A stretch of 64,000 bases of DNA from Gossypium raimondii (Eukaryota; Streptophyta; Magnoliopsida; Malvales; Malvaceae), in the NCBI RefSeq assembly GCF_025698545.1, contig NC_068567.1, positions 496,001 through 560,000 of the forward strand. Direction: 5' to 3'. Shown here one piece after another: positions 1-12,078 of the stretch (positions are counted from its first letter, which is position 1; every line of letters begins with the position of its first letter). The position numbers and the translations under genes were made by a program. The notes under the pieces were generated by a model. It was not told the origin of the DNA. It saw nothing but the letters and a program-made list of their open reading frames with translations, and made no database searches.

Positions 1-1
1 T

Positions 2-1636
2 AATTTGAAAGAGCTTCAGCATGTTGCCCTTCAACATCCATTGACTCCCACTGAAAATGGTGATGAAAAACTTAAAGATGTTTCTAAGTGCTTTGGGTGC
101 CGGGAACCATTAGCAAATTATACACACTTTTCTCCTTGCCGTGGATTTAACTTACATGAGAAATGCACTGAGATTCCTTTCAAATTGAATCATGTGTGGC
201 ATCGCAAGCATCCTCTTGTCCTACAATTTAATAGCGAACGCCTCTCTTGCAAGATATGCTGCCAGGGAACAACGCGAGGAGGATTTGTTTATGGTTGTTC
301 TCCTTGTAAGTTTATTGTTCACATTGAATGTGCATCACAATCACCATTACAAGTTATTAATAGTACAAATCATAAACATCCATTCACCTTGTTGTTGAGA
401 CAAGTTCCATTCACATGTGATGGGTGTGGCACCGAAGGAAATCATGTTGCCTATACATGTGGTACATGCAACATTATAATCCATAAAAATTGCATTTCAT
501 TGCCTCGCATTATCAAAAGTAAGTGGCATGACCATCGCCTTCTTCACACATATTTCCATCACATAGAAGATTTTAGGGTTTTGAATTGCCTAATATGCCA
601 TGATGAAGTCAATACAGAGCATGGTAGTTACTATTGTTCAAAGTGCAATGGTATATTCCATGTGAAGTGTGTAACGAAGGATAAAGATTCATATGAAATA
701 GTAGAAAATGAAGATGAGATTGAGATGCCCATTGAAAGTTCCATCATTGTTATTGAGAGCAACGATGCTGGAGAAGCTACAAAAATAAAGCATTTCAAGC
801 ATATGCATAATCTAATGTTAGGTCCCTTTGTTGGAGGATATGAAAATAGTTGCGACGGGTGTATGTTGCCAGTCTCGGATCCGTTTTACCACTGTTCAGA
901 ATGTGCTTTTTTTCTTCATAAAGCGTGTGCCGAGTTACCTAAGATGAAGAATGTTTGGCATCATGGTTGCAAAGAGCCTCTAGCCCTTATTTCTGACAAA
1001 GCTTTTCTGTGTGGAAGATGTTATTGCATATCTAATGCCTTTGCTTATGAATGTTGTGGATGTGAGGAAAAAATATGTCTCCGATGTGTGATTGCTCTTA
1101 CTCCAGGTGCTCGATCATGTTTGAAACATGAACACCCCCTCTTTTACTACACAAAGCACAATGGGAAATGCAATGCTTGTGGTATGACTACACAGGCGGC
1201 ATTCTGTTGTAAGGATTGCAATTTTGTGCTAGATCTTGATTGTTTTTCACTTCCAATTACAGCTCGTCACAAATGCGATGAGCATCTTCTTTCACTTACT
1301 GATCATGATGATAACAGTTATTCAGAACATTATCATTGTGATATCTGTGAAGAAAGTCGAGATCCAAATCATTGGTTTTATAATTGTGCAACATGTGATA
1401 CTTCTGCTCATGTTAATTGTGTTCTTGGACCATATCCATTCCTCAAACTCGGGAGCATTCAAGAAGGAAATGATCATCCACATCCACTCACCTTTGTGAA
1501 GAAGAAGTATTACTACCCAGATTGTGATAAATGCGGTGAGCCTTGTGAAGGTGTGGCTCTTGAATGCTCAAAGTCGGAATGCAAATATATTGTCCACTGG
1601 ATATGTGTAGAAGGCACTTATCTATGGGGTTGGTGA
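2..1636 (+). CDS. DC1 (Cys/His-rich C1) domain protein, copy 1, 5' end outside window
   Basis: The frame is open from the window edge, with no in-frame ATG where the paralogs start, so this is the 3' part of a longer gene; the paralogs at 5.8 and 24.7 kb carry about 370 more N-terminal codons. The visible ~544 residues hold about nine zinc-binding modules of the form C-x2-C ... Y-x-C-x2-C ... H-x2-C (for example CDGC...YTCGTC...HKNC and CDIC...YNCATC...HVNC), with HPL motifs between them. DC1 domains are plant-specific relatives of the C1 zinc fold; some members act in defence or hormone responses, but no function can be assigned here. One late module reads FVLDLDC where paralogs have FVLHLEC, losing a ligand histidine. 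The apparent stop at 1634-1636 overlaps a good splice donor (see 1697-1805). It is more than 95% similar to the copy at 6.9-8.5 kb by eye. Confidence 0.85.
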   Translation, partial: NLKELQHVALQHPLTPTENGDEKLKDVSKCFGCREPLANYTHFSPCRGFNLHEKCTEIPFKLNHVWHRKHPLVLQFNSERLSCKICCQGTTRGGFVYGCSPCKFIVHIECASQSPLQVINSTNHKHPFTLLLRQVPFTCDGCGTEGNHVAYTCGTCNIIIHKNCISLPRIIKSKWHDHRLLHTYFHHIEDFRVLNCLICHDEVNTEHGSYYCSKCNGIFHVKCVTKDKDSYEIVENEDEIEMPIESSIIVIESNDAGEATKIKHFKHMHNLMLGPFVGGYENSCDGCMLPVSDPFYHCSECAFFLHKACAELPKMKNVWHHGCKEPLALISDKAFLCGRCYCISNAFAYECCGCEEKICLRCVIALTPGARSCLKHEHPLFYYTKHNGKCNACGMTTQAAFCCKDCNFVLDLDCFSLPITARHKCDEHLLSLTDHDDNSYSEHYHCDICEESRDPNHWFYNCATCDTSAHVNCVLGPYPFLKLGSIQEGNDHPHPLTFVKKKYYYPDCDKCGEPCEGVALECSKSECKYIVHWICVEGTYLWGW

Positions 1637-1696
1637 GTGTGGTACAAGCGGCAATTCAGATGTAATCATATTTGAAACCTGCCACTTCATTTGCAG

Positions 1697-1805
1697 GAAA
1701 ACTCAAGACTGGAAAACAGGGTTAGTTGTGATATTAGTTATTGTTGTAACTGTAATTTGGTTTTTTCGACTTTTAAATAAATGTCATGTAAAAATCTGGA
1801 GCTGA
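1697..1805 (+). CDS. Possible second exon of DC1 copy 1: C-terminal membrane anchor
   Basis: A donor GTGAGT begins at 1633, inside the TGG codon just before the apparent stop, and an acceptor TTTGCAG ends at 1696. Removing this 64-nt intron keeps the frame and adds 36 codons ending at TGA 1803-1805. The new tail contains a hydrophobic stretch, GLVVILVIVVTVIWFF, followed by Arg, which looks like a single transmembrane helix. The same segment is readable after the other DC1 copies (near 8600 and 15580), which suggests it was coding. The intron is short for a plant, so the splice is inference. Confidence 0.5.
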
Positions 1806-1869
1806 AAGTTGTGAGGTTTGATTATTGATTTTAGAATTTCTTATAATTTGGGAGTGTGATTGTGCTTAC

Positions 1870-2290
1870 AATAATAAAAAAAGTCGCTACTAGACTGAGC
1901 TTGCAGCTTTGGTGGAGCTTGCAGCTTTGGTGAGCTCACAATTTCATAGGAAGAGTTCGCCACTATAGAAATGACCACTTCGCAACACTCCTCCTTGGCC
2001 ATAATGCTGTGAACTCCAATATCTTATCTTAGCCTCTATAACCTCATTCTTCCAAGAGGTTTTGTGAGAATATTAGCAAGTTGGACATATGAACTACAAT
2101 GAACCAGTTTCACCTCATTCGATTGCTCAACTTCTCTAGAAAGTCCTAGGTCTTAGGTAACATTACTTGTAGGTCGTAGGACTTTTATAGTAAGTGCATT
2201 GGGCTCATCGAGTTCCCAACAAAAACCAAGACAGCAAAGAAATCTAACAGGCCTGGTCACAGATGAGCTATAGTGATAATTGATTTAATG
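1870..2290 (-). mobile_element. Ty1/copia relic: LTR end, polypurine tract and RNase H tail
   Basis: On the minus strand, about 2130-1990 translates to a copia RNase H C-terminus (REVEQSNEVKLVHCSS, then LANILTKPLG), then a polypurine tract (AAGGAGGAG, complement of 1988-1998) and TGTTG, the start of an LTR that survives only to about 1870. The same relic, with a different deletion, is present at 9160-9745 in the next duplicated unit. It is distinct in sequence from the full element at 19.1-24.0 kb. Confidence 0.6.
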
Positions 2291-2394
2291 TTGATCCTAC
2301 TAATATGAATCCATATCCGACTAACCTAGTTTGACCATAAAAATTAACAATTTAAATCAGAAATAACAATAACACAAAAAGATTTAAACCAGTC

Positions 2395-3065
2395 CGAATC
2401 CCAAACCCAAGATTCTTCAAATTCTCAAAATTAAAATATTCGAATTATTTTGATTCGGGTTAGTTTCACGTTCAAATCAATTTTAATTTCAGATCATTTC
2501 AAAATTGATCATTTTAGACTAATATTGAATGGTGTTGGGTTATTTTTTTAGTCAAATCGGGTTTTGAAATTTTTGAATCATTTTGGTTCGGGTTAGTTTC
2601 AAGTTCAAATCATTTTAGGTTCAAGTCATTGGTCTCGGATAATTCCGGGCTCATATTGAACGATGTTGGATAACTTTTTAGTCAAATCGAGATTAAAATT
2701 TCTAAATCATTTTGGTTCAGGTTAGGTTCAAGTTAGTTTCAGGTTCAAATCAATTTCGGATTTGATCATTTTGGGCTCATATTGAATGGTGTTGGATTAT
2801 CTTTTTTTGTCAAATCAGGTTTTAAATTTTCCAGATCATTTTGATTCCAGTTAGTTTCAAGTTTAAATCAATTTTGATTTCAGATTTGATCATTTCAAGT
2901 TCATATAGAATGGTGTTGGATTATTTTTTAATCAAATCGGGTTTTAAGATTTTCAGATCATTTTCGTTCGAGTTAATTCCCGGTTCAAATCAAATTCGAT
3001 TTCAGTTCATTTTGAGCTCATATTTAACCGTGTTGGATTAATTTTTTTAATCAAATCAAACCATA
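2395..3065. repeat. AT-rich tandem repeat, ~120-bp period (array 1)
   Basis: Five or so degenerate units share phrases such as GTCAAATCGGGTTTTAAAAT, GGTTCGGGTTAGTTTCAAG, CTCATATTGAA and GGTGTTGGATTA. The same array recurs at 10200-10860, 16250-16545 and 28930-29530. In the first and last cases it directly precedes a reductase promoter. It has no coding potential. Confidence 0.8.
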
Positions 3066-3194
3066 TATAATTTGTATTCAATTTGATAAAATCGAATTTT
3101 TAAATTCAAATCAAATTTAACCTATCACACCAATCACAATTTTTTTAAAAATAAATAACTGAACCGAATTGAAATCAACCCCAAATATCTCTCC

Positions 3195-3201
3195 TATAAA
3201 T
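3195..3201 (+). promoter_or_regulatory. TATA box of DBR copy A
   Basis: TATAAAT lies 62 nt upstream of the ATG at 3257. The identical box and spacing precede the intact paralog (29650-29656). Confidence 0.5.
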
Positions 3202-3256
3202 TACTAGCCACTTTGTAAATCTAGATCTCTCTCCATAGTATTCATTACCAAGGAAA

Positions 3257-5746
<2,490 letters not shown>

Positions 5747-5804
5747 TAAAAGCATTGACTAGCTAATTGAGTTTACCTCTGTTTAGGGTTTAGAGGAAGG
5801 AGAA

Positions 5805-8546
5805 ATGGAGGAGTCCAACAATTATGGCCACCAACATCCCCTGCTTCTTATCTTGAATCAAGACCAGCTGATCCACAATCAAAGTGGTGTAACTCATTGC
5901 TCCAGGTGCGGGGAGGAGGTGTCTGCTCCATGTTTTTGCTGTGTGGAGCACTGTGGGTTTTATCTTCACAAGGCATGTGCCGACGCACCTTTGGAGCTTA
6001 ATCATCCTTTTCATCCCCATCATCCTCTTGTTCTTCTGCAAGAGCCACCATCTTCTTACTCAGGGTGTGTTTGCGATTTCTGTGATGAACCATGTACGAA
6101 TTTCATTTATCACTGCTCTTGCGCATTGGACTTTCATATTAAATGTGCTTTGTTAATATTTAATATTGCTGAGAATAATTTGAAAGAGCTTGAGCATGTT
6201 GCCCTTCAAGATGAAGAACTTGCAGATGAAAATAAGTGCTTTGGGTGTTGGGAACCATTAGCAAAGTATACACACTTTTCTCCCGACTGTGGATTTAATT
6301 TACATGACAAATGCGCCGAGCTTCCTTTCAAACTGAATCTTGAGTGCCATCGCGAACATCCTCTTGTTCTACAATTTAATAGCGAAAGGCTCTCTTGCAA
6401 GATATGCTGCCTGGTGAGAACGCGAAGAGGATTTGTTTATGGTTGTTCTCCTTGTGAGTTTGTTGTTCACATTGAATGTGTATCGCAATCACCATTACAA
6501 GTTATTAAGAGTACAAATCATGAACATCCATTTACCTTGTTTAACGGGCACCAACATCCCCTGTTTCTTATGTTGAATCAAGAGCAGCTGATGGATAATC
6601 AAAGGGGTGTAACTGATTGCTGGAGGTGTGGGGAGAAGGTGTCTGCTCCATGTTTTTGCTGTGCGGAGCACTGTGGGTTTTAGCTTCATAAGGTATGTGC
6701 CGAGGCACCTTTGGAGCTTAATCACCCTTTTCATCTCAACCATCCTCTTCTTATGCAAAATGCACCTTATTCATCCGGAATGTACATTTGCAATTTTTGC
6801 AATAAATCTGGTCACAAGTCTGTTTATCGCTGCTCTTCTTGTGAATTGGACTTTCATATTAAATGTGCTTTGTTTACATTTAATATTGCTGAGAATAATT
6901 TGAAAGAGCTTGAGCATGTTGTCCTTCAACATCCATTGATTCCCACTGAAAATGGTGATGAAAAACTTAAAGATGTTTCTAAGTGCTTTGGGTGCCGGGA
7001 ACCATTAGCAAATTATACACACTTTTCTCCTTGCCGTGGATTTAACTTACATGAGAAATGCACTGAGATTCCTTTCAAATTGAATCATGTGTGGCATCGC
7101 AAGCATCCTCTTGTCCTACAATTTAATAGCGAACGCCTCTCTTGCAAGATATGCTGCCAGGTAACAATGCGAAGAGGATTTGTTTATGGTTGTTCTCCTT
7201 GTAAGTTTGTTGTTCACATTGAATGTGCATCGCAATCACCATTACAAGTTATTAATAGTACAAATCATGAACATCCATTCACCTTGTTGTTAAGACAAGT
7301 TCCATTCACATGTGATGGGTGTGGCACTGAAGGAAATCATGTTGCCTATACATGTGGTACATGCAACATTATAATCCATAAAAATTGCATTTCATTGCCT
7401 CGCATTATCAAAAGTAAGTGGCATGACCATCGCCTTCTTCACACATATTTCCATCACATAGAAGATTTTAGGGTTTTGAATTGCCTAAGATGCCATGATG
7501 AAGTCAATACAGAGCACGGTAGTTACTATTGTTCAAAGTGCAATGGTATATTCCATGTGAAGTGTGTAATGAAGGATAAAGATTCATATGAAATAGTAGA
7601 AAATGAAGATGAGATTGAGATGCCCATTGAAAGTTTCATCATTGTTATTGAGAGCAACGATGCTGGAGAAGCTACAAAAATAAAGCATTTCAAGCATATG
7701 CATAATCTAATGTTAGGTCCCTTTGTTGGAGGATATGAAAATAGTTGCGACGGGTGTATGTTGCCAATCTCGGATCCGTTTTACTACTGCTCAGAATGTG
7801 CTTTTTTTCTTCATAAAGCGTGTGCTGAGTTACCTAAGATGAAGAATGTTTGGCATCATGATTGCAAAGAGCCTCTAGCCCTTATTTCTGACGAAGCTTT
7901 TCAGTGTCAACGATGTTGGTACATATCTAATGCCTTTGCCTATGAATGTTGTGGATGTGAAGAAAAAATATGTCTCCGATGTGTGATTGCTCTTACTCCT
8001 GGTGCTCGAACATGTTTGAAACATGAACACCCCTCTTTACTACACAAAGCACAATGGGAAATGCAATGCTTGTGGTAGGACTACACAGGCGGCATTCTGT
8101 TGTAAGGATTGCAATTTTGTGCTACATCTTCGTTGTTTTCACTTCCAATTACAGCTCGTCACAAATGCGATGAGCATCTTCTTTCACTCACTGATCATGA
8201 TGATAACAGTTATTCAGAACATCATCATTGTGATATCTGTGAAGAAAGTCGAGATCCAAATCATTGGTTTTATAATTGTTCAATATGTGATACTTCTACT
8301 CATGTTTATTGTGTACTTGGACAATATCCATTCCTCAAACTCAGGAGCCTTTATGAAGAAAATGATCATCCACACCCACTCACCATTGTGAAGAAGAAGT
8401 ATTACTACCCATATTGTGATAAATGTGGTAAGCCTTGTGTAGATGTGGCTCTTGAATGCTCAAAGTCAGAGTGCAAATATATTGTCCATTGGAATTGTGT
8501 AGTACCCTTTCATCTATGGAGATTTTGGGCGTGGTACAAGTGGTAA
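5805..8546 (+). pseudogene. DC1 domain protein copy 2, broken by one stop and two frameshifts
   Basis: The start MEESNNYGHQHPLLL matches the other DC1 starts. The reading frame of 914 codons is interrupted three times. TAG at 6681-6683 replaces the TAT (Tyr) of GFYLHK in paralogs. A 2-nt deletion within 8029-8039 follows in the stretch encoding EHPLFYY, and a 1-nt deletion in the T-run at 8135-8139 restores the frame, so the net loss is 3 nt; the first frame meets TAG at 8076-8078. The N-terminal half carries two copies of a ~240-aa module and the C-terminal half matches DC1 copy 1 almost exactly. It starts 59 nt after the reductase breakpoint, so its own upstream leader and promoter are mostly missing. 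The two indels sit in homopolymer-rich spots and could be assembly errors. Confidence 0.85.
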
Positions 8547-9160
8547 TTCAGATAAAATCATATTTGAAATCTGCCACTTCATTTGCAGGAAAACTCAAGA
8601 CTTGGAAAACAGGGTTGGGTTTGATGTTTGCCTTGTTACTTGTGATATTAATTATTGTTGTAACTGTAGTTTGGTTTTTTCGACTTTTTAAGTTATAAAT
8701 AAATGTCATGTAAAAATCTGAGCTGAAACTTGTGAGGTTTGATTGTTGATTTTAGAATTTCTTATAATTTGGGAGTGTGATTGTGCTTCTGTAACAGATA
8801 AACTGAAATTACTACAGTCCCAAATAAAATTGAAGGATTAGTGTATTCTTTTTTCCATAAAAAATATATATTAAGACAAAAAAGAAAATGCAAAGCCGAG
8901 AAAGGTCATCATCCACACAATTTCACAACAGCTCAAACCAGTAATCAATGGAAGGAGTGATTATGTCCCAAACACTGCAATAGCTTAACCAAGAATGACA
9001 ATAAACATGGATCCCATCTGCCCGCTTCGACTTTGGGATTTCAATCCCCACACCTAATGTTTTAGCTATTTTCCCATCTCTTTTTTACTCTCTTATATCA
9101 CAACCTTGTACCTAATTTCCTTACTGTCTTGTCTGGGATGGTGTTGGAGTTTTAGGGAAG
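8547..9160. other. DC1 copy 2 3' region and duplicated spacer
   Basis: The stretch 8580-8693 holds the tail-exon homology: the acceptor TTTGCAG ends at 8588 and a hydrophobic frame, MFALLLVILIIVVTVVWFF, follows. The donor seen in copies 1 and 4 is altered here. From about 8850 a spacer begins that recurs at 28020-28315. No gene was recognised in it. Confidence 0.55.
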
Positions 9161-9745
9161 TTGAGAGAACAAAATACAGAGAAAACAAAGAACAACACTT
9201 ATCAGAATTTAATTTTTTTGACTGCTATCAAATTTTCTCATATGCTTTTCATTCAACAAGAAATACAATATATATATGTGTGTAGTGGTCATAAGAAAGT
9301 CAACAAACCCCATTAATACACTTTGAAAATACAAATACATAACTTGTACATTAATACACAAACTCTGCTTATCTAACAAGTGATCTTAGCAAGCAGACTA
9401 ATACAAAAATCATCATCAGCATATGCGAACCTTTCTTAAAATACGTCAGGTGGTTCGCCAACAACATATAACAGCTCACACTTTGATGAGCTTGCAACTT
9501 CAATTGAGCTTACACTTTTGGTTTTGTGAGAATATCAGCAAGTTGGACATCTGAACTACAATGAACCAGCTTCACCTCATTCGATTGCTCGACTTCTCTA
9601 AAAAGTCCTAGGTCTTAGGTAACATTACATGTTGGTTCTAGGTCTTTTATAGTGACTGTGTTGGGCTCATCGAGTTCCCAACAAACACTAAGACAGCAAA
9701 GAAATCTAACAGGCCTGGTCAGAGATGAGCTATAGTGATAATTGA
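9160..9745 (-). mobile_element. Ty1/copia relic, second copy
   Basis: This is the equivalent of 1870-2290 in the duplicated unit, with more of the LTR-like sequence (about 9160-9500) and a deletion across the LTR/polypurine junction. Minus-strand translation near 9600-9530 gives the EQSNEVKLVHCSS type RNase H segment. No complete LTR pair or open frame is left. Confidence 0.5.
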
Positions 9746-10199
9746 TTTAATGTTGTTTTTAATTATTTTTCTTTTATATAAAGCCGATTAATGAAATCTA
9801 CATGGAACAAATCATAATGATGCAGCAATTAATAAATTTTTTTGAATGAAATTTACATGGTCAAATCTTTAGAGTGTGTTAATTAGAAATCAACAGTAAA
9901 ATAATAAATAAATATTAAGATATGGAATCAAATTAAAATTTGAGTATTTCACGGGATTAAAATATGATTTTAAAAAACATCTCAAAATTATCCAAACTCA
10001 GGTGTCAAATTCAAATAAAAATTCGAAATGATTCGAATCAATATACTCAATGACCCAAAAGTTGATCCTACTAATACGAATCCATATCTGACCAACCTAA
10101 CTTGACCATAAAAGTTAACAATTTGAATCAGAAATAACAATAACACAAAATGATTTAAACCAGTCCGAATCCCAAACCCAAGATTCTTCAAATTCTCAA
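9746..10199. other. Intergenic spacer
   Basis: AT-rich sequence shared with 28550-28930 (same order and wording with small indels). No gene, RNA or regulatory site could be recognised. Confidence 0.4.
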
Positions 10200-10860
10200 A
10201 TTTAAAATATTCGAATCATTTTAGTTCGGGTTAGTTTCACGTTCAAATCAATGTCAATTTCGGATCATTTCAAATTTGATCATTTTAGACTCATATTGAA
10301 TGGTGTTGGATTATTTTTTTAGTCAAATCGGGTTTTAAAATTTTTGGATCATTTTGGTTCGGTTTAGTTTCAAGTTCAAACCATTTTAGGTTCAAGTCAT
10401 TCGGTTTCGGATAATTTCAGGCTCATATTGAACGGTGTTGGATAATTTTTTTAATCAAATCGAGTTTAAAATTTCCAAATCATTTTGGTTCAGGTTAGTT
10501 TCAGGTTCAAATCAGTTTCGGATTTGATCATTTTAGGCTCATATTGGACAATGTTGGATTATCATTTTTAGTCAAATCAGTTTTAAAATTTCCGGATCAT
10601 TTTGATTCGGGTTAGTTTCAAGTTTAAATCAATTTCGATTCCGGATTTGATCATTTCAGGTTCATATAGAACGGTGTTGGATTATTTTTTAATCAAATCG
10701 GGTTTTAAAATTTTTGGATCATATCCGTTCGAGTTAATTCCCAGTTCAAATCAAATTCGATTTCAGATCATATCGAGCTCATATTAACAGTGTTGGATTA
10801 TTTTTGTAATCAAATGAAACCATTTATAATTTGTATTTAATTTGGTAAAATTGAATTTCT
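10200..10860. repeat. AT-rich tandem repeat, ~120-bp period (array 2)
   Basis: The phrase GTGTTGGATTA or a close variant recurs near 10302, 10434, 10552, 10672 and 10790, giving spacings of 118-132 bp. This array is followed by a DC1/LINE remnant instead of a reductase gene. Confidence 0.8.
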
Positions 10861-10946
10861 AAATTCAAACCAAAAACCTATCACATCAATCACAATTTTT
10901 TAAAAATAAATACCTAAACTGAACCAAAAATAGCGTTATGTATGTT

Positions 10947-11127
10947 AACTGCTTTGGGTGTTGAGAACCATTAACAAAATATACATACTTTTCTCTTGAT
11001 TGTGAATTTAATTTACATAAGAAATGTGCTGAGCTACCTCTGGAGATGAGTCGTATGTGCCATACACAACGTCCTCTGGTTTTGCAATTCAATAGCGAAC
11101 GACTCCTTGCCAGTATTTTAGGCTAAA
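10947..11127 (+). pseudogene. DC1 fragment (one module)
   Basis: The sequence aligns with the module CFGCREPLAKYTHFSPDCGF through LVLQFNSERLSCK of the intact copies. It contains in-frame stops (TGA after GCTTTGGGTGT, and TAA where CCATTAGCA became CCATTAACA). The same diverged fragment recurs at 18592-18767. It is older than the main DC1 copies. Confidence 0.75.
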
Positions 11128-11325
11128 ATGAAACACCAATCAGGTTCTTATTGATAGCCAAGGACAAAAGTAGGATTCTTTTGAGGCTATTTCTACTGAA
11201 TTGGTACATTTGTTTAGTAATACTCTTGACACTGTGGATATTCTGCTAAATTTTTTCAAGCTACTTGGGGTATAGCTGGGAAGGATTTCATGGAGGCTGT
11301 GAAGTATTGTTTTTCTTAAGTAGAA
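11128..11325 (+). mobile_element. LINE reverse transcriptase fragment, copy 1
   Basis: The translation contains the end of a plant LINE RT block, GYSAKFFQATWGIAGKDFMEA. This copy lacks the ~35 nt before the PDGY motif that are kept at 18885-18925. It joins DC1 sequence on both sides, so the remnant is a DC1/LINE/DC1 chimera. Confidence 0.65.
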
Positions 11326-11349
11326 AGATGCTAAATTCATTTTGATTCT

Positions 11350-11520
11350 AATCATATTTGAAATCTGCGGCTTCATTTTCCGGAAAACTCAAAATAGGAA
11401 AACAGAGTTTGATCTTTGCCTTATTACTTATGATATTAGTTGTTTATATAATAATCTGAAGTTGCATTGGAATTTGATTAGTACTTTAGAATTTTATATA
11501 ATTTGAGAGTGTGATTGTTG
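11350..11520 (+). other. DC1 3' tail remnant; empty site of the copia insertion
   Basis: The sequence resembles the DC1 3' region (ATCATATTTGAAATCTGC, then GGAAAACTCAA, then TTACTTATGATATTAGTTG). AGGAAAACAGAG near 11397-11408 is the undisturbed counterpart of the site that carries the copia element at 19.1 kb. Confidence 0.65.
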
Positions 11521-12078
11521 GATGCTTGTCTTTGTTTCTTTATATATGCTTATTTGAAAATACAAGTTTGTCTGAAACTATTGTCTCTCCTCTTAATATT
11601 ATATTACATATTACATAAATACATGGCACATGCTACTCAGCTCCAACCCCAATACCACTCTAATTACAATGATTATTTTATAGTGAAATCAGTCTAATTA
11701 ACGTTAACCAATGCTTATTTCATTACAATTTTTGATGTAAAATGAGCTCAAATTATGGTACACGTATACATATGGTGTATTGTATAATATAATATGGGAA
11801 TTTCGAAATAAAACAACAAAGGATTTATAAATAAATCTCATAAACATCAAATCAACCCACCATGAAAAGCAAGTGTAACCTTGAATAAAAGCATCGACTG
11901 GCTAATTGAGTTCACCTCTGTTTACTATAACCGTCCCTCTGCGTCTGCCTCCAAATATCAAATGCTCTCCCACTTCCTCAATCTTTATCTTTCTTCACTT
12001 GTATTCTTGTTTTCCCATTGACACTTGGCTCCCAAAATCAAGCTTTTTCCTTTATTTATATTGCTCGGGGAAGCAACA
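11521..12078 (+). promoter_or_regulatory. DC1 copy 3 upstream and leader region
   Basis: This block is nearly identical to 24160-24703 ahead of DC1 copy 4, and its last ~190 nt also resemble the leader at 16630-16778. Such conservation before two genes suggests a shared duplicated promoter. No unambiguous TATA box could be assigned. Confidence 0.45.

Noticed and set aside
2395..3065. CRISPR-like or regulatory direct repeat array
   Set aside because: Units are long (~120 bp), degenerate and contiguous without spacers, in a plant genome; it is a tandem repeat.
8456..8698. An 80-aa small membrane protein downstream of DC1 copy 2
   Set aside because: Its N-terminal half is a shadow of the DC1 frame. 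Only the hydrophobic end has support, as a former tail exon.
12025..12078. Extended N-terminus upstream of DC1 copy 3 (and 24644-24703 before copy 4)
   Set aside because: Both extensions begin with TTG, not ATG; the first in-frame ATG is the shared MEGSNNYG start.
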